64,000 nt of DNA from Pseudomonas protegens (GTDB taxonomy: Bacteria > Pseudomonadota > Gammaproteobacteria > Pseudomonadales > Pseudomonadaceae), in assembly GCF_003363755.1 (NCBI RefSeq), contig NZ_CP031396.1, positions 5,860,501 through 5,924,500 on the forward strand. Direction: 5' to 3'. The translations under genes and the position numbers were made by a program. The notes under the pieces are model-generated. The model did not search any database and was not told the DNA's origin. It saw only the letters and a list, made by a program, of their open reading frames with translations. This document shows, in pieces, positions 41,873 through 49,372 of the stretch. The stretch's first letter is position 1. Each line of letters begins with the position of its first letter.

Positions 41873-42169
41873 ACTTGCGCAGCGTCATCGCGGCGAGGAT
41901 CAAGAGGTGCTGGCCGAGCGTCATGCGCTGTAGCAGCAAGTCCTTTATCAACCTGCGCATCGTTGGTCAGGTGCGACGCGCAATGGGCAGCCCATCGGCG
42001 TCGTCACACTCAATCCAGAACGGAAGTAACAGGCCCTGAAAACAGTGACATGACAATACGACTGACGTAATAACAAACTTGCAAGGCGCTGGTGGCGAGT
42101 GTAGAAGGTGGAAAAATTTCAGGAAGTGCCGAAGTATATTTAAAAAATAAATAGTAGATGGAGATGATG
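41873..42169 (+). promoter_or_regulatory. Junction and leader of the low-GC biosynthetic operon
   Basis: The first ~140 bp (to about 42030) carries a relic of coding character in one plus-strand frame (ending NGQPIGVVTLNPERK) that I cannot assign. Beyond it base composition drops. An AT-rich block at 42131-42155 includes TATATT (42135), a candidate -10, with a poor -35. The region probably holds the promoter of the operon starting at 42170 or 42327. Confidence 0.45.
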
Positions 42170-42334
42170 ATGGCTGAAGGGAATCAGGCTATTGGGGAAG
42201 TGTGGGCGTTATTTGTTGGTGGTAGTGGCGGGCGCGGAACTAATGATCGTCTTGGTTGCCCCCGTTTACTTGCCGATCAGCACGGCATGAGTGCTCTCTG
42301 TTACGCCCGTGTGTACAGGGTGGCGTATGCGTGA
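42170..42334 (+). CDS. Candidate 54-aa peptide opening the low-GC operon
   Basis: A short ORF (MAEGNQAIGEVWALF at its start, Gly-rich middle, YARVYRVAYA at its end) is preceded by GGAG with a 6-base gap to the third of three consecutive ATGs. Its stop codon overlaps the acetyltransferase start (ATGCGTGA), a classic coupling arrangement. It has one Trp and two Cys and no membrane segment. It may be a translational-coupling leader, a small enzyme subunit or a peptide substrate; nothing distinguishes these. The frame is too short for a confident call. Confidence 0.4.
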   Translation: MAEGNQAIGEVWALFVGGSGGRGTNDRLGCPRLLADQHGMSALCYARVYRVAYA

Positions 42335-42845
42335 GTTCATGACATTCGATGCGGCGGAACCTGCTTTAGTTGCCCGTAGGCGCACCGCCCGTGCGTTGTG
42401 TTCCTCCATCAGCAATAACCCTGATGGTCGGGAGCCGCTTTATAAACTCCTGTTCGGATCAGTGGGTGAGGGGTTTGAACAGTGGGGCAATTTCTTTTGT
42501 GAGTTTGGTTCGAACATAAACATTGGTGATGGTGTTTTTATTAATGCCAATGGGGTGTTCCTCGATGCGTTTGAAATAAACATCGGGAACCGGGTGTTTA
42601 TCGGGCCTCATGTCGGTATTTATACCTCTAACCATGCCAAGGATCTTGAGCAGCGGCGTCGTTATATAGAATCGGGTGCACCTGTAGTCATTGAAGATGA
42701 TGTATGGATTGGCGGCGGCGCAACAATCTTGCCGGGCGTCACAGTGGGTAAAGGGTCAATTATCGGTGCGGGTGCTGTCGTGGCAAAGTCGGTTCCGCCA
42801 CACAGTAAAGTGCTGGGCGCTGGTTCTCAGGTTTATCCGATCTAA
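42327..42845 (+). CDS. Maltose/galactoside-type O-acetyltransferase (hexapeptide repeat)
   Basis: This 172-aa left-handed beta-helix acetyltransferase is of the LacA/Maa/NodL group. It has an N-terminal helical part, then hexapeptide coils with the catalytic His in IYTSNHAKDLEQRR (~94) and DDVWIGGGATILPGVTVGKGSIIGAGAVV (about residues 120-150). It would acetylate a sugar hydroxyl or amino group using acetyl-CoA. ATG 42327 follows AGGG by 6 bases; the longer frame beginning at 42291 overlaps the small ORF. GC content and codon use are clearly lower than in flanking genes. It is the first sizeable gene of the low-GC operon. Confidence 0.88.
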   Translation: MREFMTFDAAEPALVARRRTARALCSSISNNPDGREPLYKLLFGSVGEGFEQWGNFFCEFGSNINIGDGVFINANGVFLDAFEINIGNRVFIGPHVGIYTSNHAKDLEQRRRYIESGAPVVIEDDVWIGGGATILPGVTVGKGSIIGAGAVVAKSVPPHSKVLGAGSQVYPI

Positions 42846-42865
42846 TCAATAGAGGGCATAAAGGG

Positions 42866-44104
42866 ATGTTTGTCTATCAGTCACGCGTGAAAGATCAAAT
42901 TGTTGGCTCTGTTAAAGATGTCAGTGTTCATGCAGAGGGTGGCATCTACACGGATGCGATTTCGGGCATGTTTAACGTACCGTTCGGGTATTCGTGCGAC
43001 CCCATCAAGCAGCATATTTCCAAAACGTTGACGGATCTGCCTTTCCACCCCAAGGATCATTTCTATTCGTCCGAGCTGTTTGAAACTTCAGAGCTGCTGC
43101 TCAAACGCGCCAAGATGGAAGATGGCGGCTTGCTGTATGTCAACAGCGGCTCGGAAGCCATCGAGTCGTCGATTGCCATGGCCTTGGAATATCACCAGCG
43201 CAAAGGCAATACGTTCAAGAAGAAAGTGATCTGCCGCAAGCACTCCTATCACGGCGCCACCTTGGGGGCCCACAGTATTACCGGCAGGAACGATTTCAAG
43301 GACCTGCGTTGCAGCGGTTACGACACGATTCGGATCAACCCGCCATTCCCTGTCGTTCACGAAGGTCAGGCGTTGGAAATGCACAGCGTGGCGGATGTGG
43401 AGAATATTATTCTTCATTATGGTGCGGAGCAGATCGCTTGCATTATTTTCGAGCCGGTCAACCATTTGAAAGGGATGCGGCAAACTCCCGGCGAGTACCT
43501 GATCGGTATTCGTGAACTGTGTGACCGTTACGATATTGTGATGATTACCGATGAAATCGTGACCGGCGCCTCTCGAACCGGAGAGTTCTTGAATACCCAT
43601 CAGTTTGGGGTTTCTGCCGATATCGTCGCGCTCGGGAAAGGCATCAGCGGTGGTTATTACCCGGCATCCGCTATGGCGACATCCCATAAAATCGCTTCGG
43701 TGTTTGACAAGCCAGAGCCGTGGATCCCGTTTTCCTATTCGCATACCTATGCAAGCAACCCGGTTTCGATCGCGGCCATCAATGCGTCGATGCGCGTGCT
43801 GGAACAGATAGAGGCCGCAGGGCAGCTACAAAAACTCATTACAAAGACTCAGGCGCTGTGTCAGGAAATCGCCGGGAATGAGCGGATCGCCCGCATTGAA
43901 TCCCACGGCTTGCTGATCGGCATAACCCTGGACTCAAGCCTTGGGGAGCAGGCAGGCAAGAAGTTGGGTGGGCTGTGCTTTGAAAGGAAGTTGATTATCC
44001 GAGGTGAGGAAGATTGGGCTTGCCTGGCGCCCGCCTACATCATGTCAGAAGAAACGCTAAGTGACGTGTTCGAGGTGTTGAATGAATCAATTAGTCAGTT
44101 ATGA
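42866..44104 (+). CDS. Class III PLP-dependent aminotransferase
   Basis: This 412-aa fold-type I aminotransferase resembles the DAPA/ornithine/GabT group. It has VNSGSEAIESSIAMALEYH (~93), the SYHGATLGAHSITG segment (~128), the cofactor Asp in VMITDEIVTGASRTGE (~222) and the Schiff-base Lys in VALGKGISGGYYPAS (~251). It would transfer an amino group to a ketone or aldehyde of a small molecule, perhaps a ketose phosphate. Its last 23 bases overlap the transketolase-like gene, so the two are coupled. GabT-like class III aminotransferases perform the amination step in 1-deoxynojirimycin biosynthesis, the basis of the azasugar suggestion made for this cluster. Confidence 0.92.
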   Translation: MFVYQSRVKDQIVGSVKDVSVHAEGGIYTDAISGMFNVPFGYSCDPIKQHISKTLTDLPFHPKDHFYSSELFETSELLLKRAKMEDGGLLYVNSGSEAIESSIAMALEYHQRKGNTFKKKVICRKHSYHGATLGAHSITGRNDFKDLRCSGYDTIRINPPFPVVHEGQALEMHSVADVENIILHYGAEQIACIIFEPVNHLKGMRQTPGEYLIGIRELCDRYDIVMITDEIVTGASRTGEFLNTHQFGVSADIVALGKGISGGYYPASAMATSHKIASVFDKPEPWIPFSYSHTYASNPVSIAAINASMRVLEQIEAAGQLQKLITKTQALCQEIAGNERIARIESHGLLIGITLDSSLGEQAGKKLGGLCFERKLIIRGEEDWACLAPAYIMSEETLSDVFEVLNESISQL

Positions 44105-45869
44105 CCTCGAGCCAGTTGCCAGCCTGTTGACGCCGTTACATGGCATTCGTCAAAGCGTGCATAAACGGAAGGCGTACCTGACGGCCGATGAGTATGTGCG
44201 TGCCAATGAGGAAGTTGAAGTCGGTATTGCCGAGGCGTCGAAGTGCCAGACGATCAACGAACTGTCGGTAGCCATCGCCAGACAATTTACGCCTTTCTAT
44301 TCAGACGTCAGGGTCTGCCTGGAGCGGATTCATGAAATTGCCGGTTACGGAACCCTGGCATCTTGCCTGTCGTCACTGAACATTGCCGAAGCACTGTTTG
44401 CATTGGAGTTCTGCAATGCGGCAGGGGTGGCCAATCAGGATCTGGTAATTGGCAGGGGGCATATTGCGCCATTGTTTTATGCTTATCGTCATGTGCTCAA
44501 CGGTATGCCTTTGGCTTTTTTGGCTGCGGTTCACGACAAGGTTCCGGCCGTTGTCAATAAACACTACGGTTTTGCCTACAGCATGCGGCATAGCCTTGGC
44601 GAGGGAGTGGGCATTGCGTTGGGGCGGGCCAATACCAATCGTGATGCACGTGTTATCTGTGTGGCGGGTGACGGTGAGTTGAACGAAGGGGTGTCTTTCG
44701 AGGCGATTCGCCTGATTGGCGAACTTGAGGTCAAGAACCTGACGTTGATAGTGGACAACAATGGCAGAGGGATTGACCCACTTCCCGGGAAGTTGAGGCC
44801 GGAGTATTTGGCCGCCTACTTCTCTGATGTTTATGAAGTGGATGGACACGACACCCAGGCGATCAGTGAACACATTCGCCAGGCAGAGAAGGACCATCGC
44901 TCGGCCGCGATCATCTGTCATACCGAAAAAGGCGTTCACTCCTTCAAACGTGCCAGCCATCAGAGTTTGATGACGTCAACGGACGATCAGCAGAAGAATG
45001 ATCTGAGGAAAGCTTCCAGTTGCAGTCGAACGGCCGACATTATCGAAGAAGTTCGCTCAGGGGCACCTGTCCATGTATTCACCGCGGATCTGGCCGCTCG
45101 GTTTGGCCTTAAGTCATTGTCCGGTTATTGCAACACTGGCCTGGCCGAGTCAGCGTTGCTGACCTGCGCGATGGGGTGCCCGGATGATGAACTGAAGTTT
45201 GTCCTGACCGATGACAAGTATTACCTCAACGCAATAGATGTACTGCACTCTGCTTTGATTGCCTGTCGTAATTTGCATGTCATTGGCGCTCGGAAGAACG
45301 GTGTGTGGGGCGGCGCTACGTACGCCTCAACCGTATTCAGCTTGCTGACGGAAGAAACCGTATACGAACTGACAGACCCTCTCGATCTGTTGGCCTGTAT
45401 TCATCGGCAGAAAGCACAGGGTGGAAACGGCCTGTACTTAATGTACGACCAGCCCATGGAAAGAGTGTGTGCCCTGAGAGAGAAGTACCGGAAGCTGTCT
45501 GAAGATATCTATATTTTTCAGCCCGAGTTTGCCGCCGGTTCATTGATAGTGTCATCGGAGTCGATGGCGTATGAAGCCTTTCAGGTCGCCACGACAAAAA
45601 AATGCACGCATATCCGGTTCCTGTCCGTTCGGCCGGATCTTGAGTTGGTTAAACAGATGCTGAGCCAATGTGCCGAAATTATTGTCGTAGAACATAACAG
45701 TGGTCGCTTCAACCTGGCTGAATACATTGAGTCCAGGTTGCTGGTTCGAGTTCGCAAGGTCTTCAGTGATGCCTACGAGTGGCCAACAACCGAGACTTTC
45801 CAGGCAAATGTTGCACCTCGAGCACTGGGTGCATTGTTGGCTGATCCGCCGTACGCATTAGTTAATTAG
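44082..45869 (+). CDS. Transketolase-like thiamine diphosphate enzyme, single chain
   Basis: This 595-aa protein combines an N-terminal transketolase cofactor domain and a C-terminal pyrimidine and transketolase-C part. Motifs are VIGRGHIAPLFYAYRH (~124, equivalent to the KGHAAPALYA of split transketolases), SLGEGVGIALG (~170) and the thiamine diphosphate motif GDGELNEGVSFEA...VDNN (~196-226). The pyrimidine domain has GLAESALLTCAMGCP (~365). It is shorter than primary-metabolism transketolases (~660 aa). It would move a two-carbon ketol unit between sugar phosphates or an unusual acceptor, supplying the carbon skeleton for the pathway. It overlaps the aminotransferase gene and is followed by 96 bp before the SDR gene. 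Confidence 0.9.
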   Translation: MNQLVSYDLEPVASLLTPLHGIRQSVHKRKAYLTADEYVRANEEVEVGIAEASKCQTINELSVAIARQFTPFYSDVRVCLERIHEIAGYGTLASCLSSLNIAEALFALEFCNAAGVANQDLVIGRGHIAPLFYAYRHVLNGMPLAFLAAVHDKVPAVVNKHYGFAYSMRHSLGEGVGIALGRANTNRDARVICVAGDGELNEGVSFEAIRLIGELEVKNLTLIVDNNGRGIDPLPGKLRPEYLAAYFSDVYEVDGHDTQAISEHIRQAEKDHRSAAIICHTEKGVHSFKRASHQSLMTSTDDQQKNDLRKASSCSRTADIIEEVRSGAPVHVFTADLAARFGLKSLSGYCNTGLAESALLTCAMGCPDDELKFVLTDDKYYLNAIDVLHSALIACRNLHVIGARKNGVWGGATYASTVFSLLTEETVYELTDPLDLLACIHRQKAQGGNGLYLMYDQPMERVCALREKYRKLSEDIYIFQPEFAAGSLIVSSESMAYEAFQVATTKKCTHIRFLSVRPDLELVKQMLSQCAEIIVVEHNSGRFNLAEYIESRLLVRVRKVFSDAYEWPTTETFQANVAPRALGALLADPPYALVN

Positions 45870-45965
45870 ACTTCACACGTTTAAATGCAGTTTCAACTAC
45901 TTATTGGTTTTCTGAGCCCTGTATAGGGTTCGGCGGGCTTTCTATGGATTCAGGAGCAGTGGTTT

Positions 45966-46811
45966 ATGACGCAGGGAAATAAAGCGCAAGGCAAGTTGTC
46001 CGGTAAAACCATGATCGTCGTGGGCGGTGCCAGAGGCATCGGCTCCGCGATTGTTGAAGTACTGGCCAAAGAAGGTGTTCATGTCTACATCTTTGATACC
46101 GACCGGACACCCAATGCAATCAACCACTATCAAACTCAGGATGTCAGTGGTTATCAGGCGGCTCGCACGCTGGCGGCGGATCTTGTGGAGCAAGGGCTTT
46201 CGGTAAAGGCCATTGCGGTCGACGCAACGTCTGAAGCCCAGGTCATAGAAGCCGTAGGTGGCGTTGTCCATGAGTCAGAGCACTTTTACGGCCTGGTCAA
46301 CGCCATTGGCAGCAGCCATCTGATCAACACGGTTGAATCATCGCTGAGCGAGTTTGACGCGATCGTGCAAACCAACCTTACAGCACCTTACTTGACGTCG
46401 CGTGAGGCTGCCCGCGCACTGATCCAGAGAGGCAAGGGCGGCGCGATCCTGAACATCAGCTCCATTGCCGCAAAAGTCGCCTTTCCTGGAATATCTTCCT
46501 ACTGCGCCGCGAAAGCCGGGTTGCAGGGCTTCTCTGGCGCCTTGGCGCTGGAGTTGGCCACTCACAATATCCGGGTCAACTGCGTTTGCCCCGGCATCGT
46601 CAAAACCAATATGTGGAAGTACCTGGAGAACCGCCTCATCGAGCCTAACGAGTCGCTGGATGACTTGTGGGCTCGCATGGAGGGCCTGATCCCGCTGGGT
46701 CGTACACAGATCCCGGAAAACATTGCCCGGTTCTGTCTGGCGGTGCTTGAGAACGAAGACATCACGGCTCAATCCCTGTCGGTCGATGGCGGAATGAACC
46801 TGTATGGATGA
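45966..46811 (+). CDS. Short-chain dehydrogenase/reductase
   Basis: This 281-aa classical SDR has the cofactor motif VVGGARGIGSAIVEVL (~17), the NAIG-equivalent VNAIGSSHL, catalytic Ser in NISSIAAK (~163), the YCAAK catalytic Tyr-Lys (~179-183) and a normal C-terminus (SVDGGMNLYG). It oxidises or reduces a hydroxyl/ketone with NAD(P). AGGAG is 9 bases before the ATG. The stop overlaps the next start by 8 bases (ATGGATGA). In a sugar-like pathway it could set the oxidation state needed before amination or ring closure. Confidence 0.92.
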   Translation: MTQGNKAQGKLSGKTMIVVGGARGIGSAIVEVLAKEGVHVYIFDTDRTPNAINHYQTQDVSGYQAARTLAADLVEQGLSVKAIAVDATSEAQVIEAVGGVVHESEHFYGLVNAIGSSHLINTVESSLSEFDAIVQTNLTAPYLTSREAARALIQRGKGGAILNISSIAAKVAFPGISSYCAAKAGLQGFSGALALELATHNIRVNCVCPGIVKTNMWKYLENRLIEPNESLDDLWARMEGLIPLGRTQIPENIARFCLAVLENEDITAQSLSVDGGMNLYG

Positions 46812-47427
46812 CACCGTTGGCACTACGCCTCTTTTGCGCAAAGACCCGAACACCGTACTGAGGATCAGTGATCGTGTGTTCGCTGCCGAGCATTGCGCGC
46901 AGCTGCGTTATGTAGCGCCGGTTCTGAAACTGCGAAGCGAACCCGGTAGTGATTCGTTCAATATTCCAGGGCTTCATACGGTGGACAGCTTGGGCACTTT
47001 GCTCACGTCGGTGACGGGAGAGTTTGCCCTTGGCGCTGACATCAAGTTATTCAGCCTGGCCAAGTTTGATGCTGCAGGGCTCTTTCTTCACGTCGGGCTG
47101 CACAAGCTGAAGTTCGGTGTTGAAGAGTACGGCAGCCACAAGAAGATCGTATCGGTGCATTCATCGCCCTATAGCGATGAAGTCAATGGCATCGAGGTAA
47201 ACGATAAGCCTGTGCGGCTGTTCATTTCGCGAAGTGGGGATGTGTTCTCGTGTTATCTGAGTGGCTCTGAGGGTGCCGTGGTTTTTCATCGGGCGTTCTA
47301 TGTGAGCAACTGCCCGGATGAAGTGCGCGTCGGGTTTAGTGTGCAGTCGCCCTTTTCCGAGGGAGCGGTCGGGGAGTTTTCCCGGATTGAAATATCCTCA
47401 CAGTCCATGGGACTCATCAGAGAGTGA
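46804..47427 (+). CDS. DUF1349-like (concanavalin A-like fold) protein
   Basis: This is a 207-aa protein of mostly beta structure. The landmarks FALGADIKLFSLAKFDAAGLFLHVG, FGVEEYGSHKKIVSV and VRLFISRSGDVFSCYLS match the DUF1349 / 'regulation of enolase 1' family, which has a ConA-like lectin/glucanase fold; this is from memory. No catalytic acid pair is obvious. Inside a biosynthetic operon, tightly coupled to the SDR upstream and with a 6-base gap to the phosphatase downstream, it may be a sugar-binding or ring-opening accessory enzyme. No signal peptide. Confidence 0.75.
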   Translation: MDDTVGTTPLLRKDPNTVLRISDRVFAAEHCAQLRYVAPVLKLRSEPGSDSFNIPGLHTVDSLGTLLTSVTGEFALGADIKLFSLAKFDAAGLFLHVGLHKLKFGVEEYGSHKKIVSVHSSPYSDEVNGIEVNDKPVRLFISRSGDVFSCYLSGSEGAVVFHRAFYVSNCPDEVRVGFSVQSPFSEGAVGEFSRIEISSQSMGLIRE

Positions 47428-47433
47428 GCAGGT

Positions 47434-48219
47434 ATGACGAGCAAAGACACCTGGTTGATAGTTTCTGATTTTGACGAGACGTTCATGCCGGTCTTGTCAT
47501 CTCGAGAGGCGGATGCCGGGATAGACAAACTGGAAAGCTGTTTGAATCAACTGAAACGCAAGCACCACCTGTTGTTTGGCTGGGCCACGGGAAACAGTCA
47601 AGCGGTGGTCCTGGACAAGATGAAGAGATACCCCGAGTTTCCCTGGGACTTTGCACTGACCAGTCTGGGAACCGAGTTGTACTGGAATCACCCGGACAGT
47701 GTTCTGGAGGATGAGGGTTGGCCGTTACAAGGCGCAGGCACCTTTCCAGAGCGGGTCATAAGGCTGAGCACCCTGTTCGAGCAAGAGGGTATTGAGTTGA
47801 CGTTGCAGTCGGAGGCTTTCCAGCAAAAACGCATTCGGGGTTATTACTTGAAGGCCGATGGCAATGAAGCGATCGCCATCGAGCAGATCCATAGACTCTG
47901 TTTGCAGGTGGGTCTTGAGGCCTCAATTACCTACGCCAGTGCCGCCGCCGGCGACCCTGAGAATGTCTACGATGTAGCCATCATGCACCCGGGGTGCGGA
48001 AAGAAGCAGGGGGTCGATTTCATCGTCAAGAAACATGAGATTTCCCCCGCCAGAGTCATCTCGTTCGGGGACAGTTGTAATGACATCGAGATGTTGAAGG
48101 CCTGTTCACATGGTTACCTGGTGGGCAACGCTTCGCATGAGGCCAGGCAGGCGTTTGATCGTGTTGTTGAGGGTTTTTATTGTCACGGTATCGTTGATGG
48201 TCTTCAACGGCATTTTTGA
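47434..48219 (+). CDS. HAD-IIB sugar phosphatase, NtdB-like
   Basis: This 261-aa HAD phosphatase is of the C2B-cap type (sucrose-phosphatase-like). It has motif I SDFDETFMP (~11), motif II GWATGNS (~47), Lys in GCGKKQGVDFI (~192) and motif IV SFGDSCNDIEML (~208). From memory it resembles Bacillus NtdB, the kanosamine-6-phosphate phosphatase, in both order and wording of motifs (CDFDETYFP, GWVTGSS, AGDPE, FGDSGND). It would remove the phosphate from a (amino)sugar phosphate, typically a late step. No NtdA- or NtdC-like genes are present, so the product need not be kanosamine. Confidence 0.88.
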   Translation: MTSKDTWLIVSDFDETFMPVLSSREADAGIDKLESCLNQLKRKHHLLFGWATGNSQAVVLDKMKRYPEFPWDFALTSLGTELYWNHPDSVLEDEGWPLQGAGTFPERVIRLSTLFEQEGIELTLQSEAFQQKRIRGYYLKADGNEAIAIEQIHRLCLQVGLEASITYASAAAGDPENVYDVAIMHPGCGKKQGVDFIVKKHEISPARVISFGDSCNDIEMLKACSHGYLVGNASHEARQAFDRVVEGFYCHGIVDGLQRHF

Positions 48220-48237
48220 ACTGGGATAGGCATCTAC

Positions 48238-49263
48238 ATGGACAGTACAGGGCACACTGAGCATCACAGTGATAAACAGATATTTGATATCTACTTCGGG
48301 TTTATCAATACCTACACCTTGTTTTTTGCGGATGAAGTAAAACTGTTTGATCTGCTTGAAGGCAAAGCGCTGAGGCTGGGTGAAATCGGCTCGGCATTGG
48401 AACTGGCACCTCGGGCAGCACAGGCGCTTGTGGCTATGTGCACCAGTCAGGGGCTGCTTGAGAAGAGTGGGGAGTGCTATGGCCTGACGTCTTTGGCGCA
48501 AGCGTTTCTGACCCGAAAATCGGAGACCTCGTTCAGTGGGGTCCTGCAATCCGCACGCCACAAAGAAGATGCGTTCTCTTATGCATTCTTCAAAGAGTCG
48601 ATGCTCAGTGGAGAGTCCGGGTTGTTCGGTAAGACTGATCTGTTTGAGAACAATGCGCAGGACCAGTTACACAGCGAAATTTTCACCAAGGCGATGCACA
48701 GTAAAAGCAAAGGACCGGCTCGGGCCTGGTCGGGTCGGATTGATCTGTCCGGGTATAGCTGTCTTCTGGATGTGGGCGGTGGTTCGGGTGTTCACTCTAT
48801 TTGTGCGCTGGAGAAATGGCCTGAACTGAATGCCGTGATCTTTGATCTTCCCTATGTCTGCGATATTGCCGATACCTACGTCGAGCAGTACCGGATGGCG
48901 GGGCGCATCACAACCCATAAAGGAGACATCTGGGCGTCTGAGTATCCAGCCGCCGATGTGCATCTTTACAGTGATATTTTTCATGATTGGCCGCTGGACA
49001 AGTGTCTGTTTCTGGCCAAAAAGAGTTTTGATGCGCTGCCCAGCGGCGGCCGTATCATTCTTCATGAGATGTTTTTTAATAAAGAAAAGACCGGCCCACA
49101 TAATGTCGCGGCTTATAACGCGAACATGTTGCTTTGGACCCAGGGTCAGCAATTGTCAGAGACCGAGATAAGGGAGCTGCTGACGATCGCCGGTTTTCGC
49201 GATATTACAGTTTCCCGCACGCAATACGGTGACTGGAGCCTGGCAACCGGAATCAAGTATTAA
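48238..49263 (+). CDS. SAM-dependent O-methyltransferase (COMT/plant-OMT-like)
   Basis: This 341-aa protein has an N-terminal winged-helix dimerisation domain (about 15-100; FFADEVKLFDLLEGKAL and LAPRAAQALVAMC) and a C-terminal Rossmann methyltransferase domain with the SAM motif LLDVGGGSGVHSI (~178), VIFDLPYV (~203), the GDIW region, and the catalytic-His region LYSDIFHDWP (~240). Relatives methylate hydroxyls on aromatic or secondary-metabolite scaffolds. It adds a methyl group, probably as a tailoring step, to the product of the preceding enzymes. It starts 19 bp after the phosphatase stop. Confidence 0.9.
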   Translation: MDSTGHTEHHSDKQIFDIYFGFINTYTLFFADEVKLFDLLEGKALRLGEIGSALELAPRAAQALVAMCTSQGLLEKSGECYGLTSLAQAFLTRKSETSFSGVLQSARHKEDAFSYAFFKESMLSGESGLFGKTDLFENNAQDQLHSEIFTKAMHSKSKGPARAWSGRIDLSGYSCLLDVGGGSGVHSICALEKWPELNAVIFDLPYVCDIADTYVEQYRMAGRITTHKGDIWASEYPAADVHLYSDIFHDWPLDKCLFLAKKSFDALPSGGRIILHEMFFNKEKTGPHNVAAYNANMLLWTQGQQLSETEIRELLTIAGFRDITVSRTQYGDWSLATGIKY

Positions 49264-49320
49264 GGGTGCTGACAACCAATGCCCTGTGAGGGCCTTTTGA
49301 TTGCACAGGGTGAACTCAAG

Positions 49321-49342
49321 GTCCGGCGCATTCGCTCCGGAC
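49321..49342 (+). terminator. Hairpin between methyltransferase and MFS genes
   Basis: GTCCGG and CCGGAC arms with a 10-base spacer that can pair further (CG/CG), in the 109-bp gap. It could cause partial termination or protect the upstream message. The sequence just after it is only moderately T-rich. Confidence 0.4.
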
Positions 49343-49372
49343 TTCACTTGTGTCTTCTTGCGGGAGATTAAA

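Noticed and set aside
42866..48219. Kanosamine biosynthesis (ntdABC type)
   Set aside because: Only the phosphatase is NtdB-like. There is no DegT-type NtdA aminotransferase and no NtdC-type dehydrogenase; the aminotransferase is class III and a transketolase is present.
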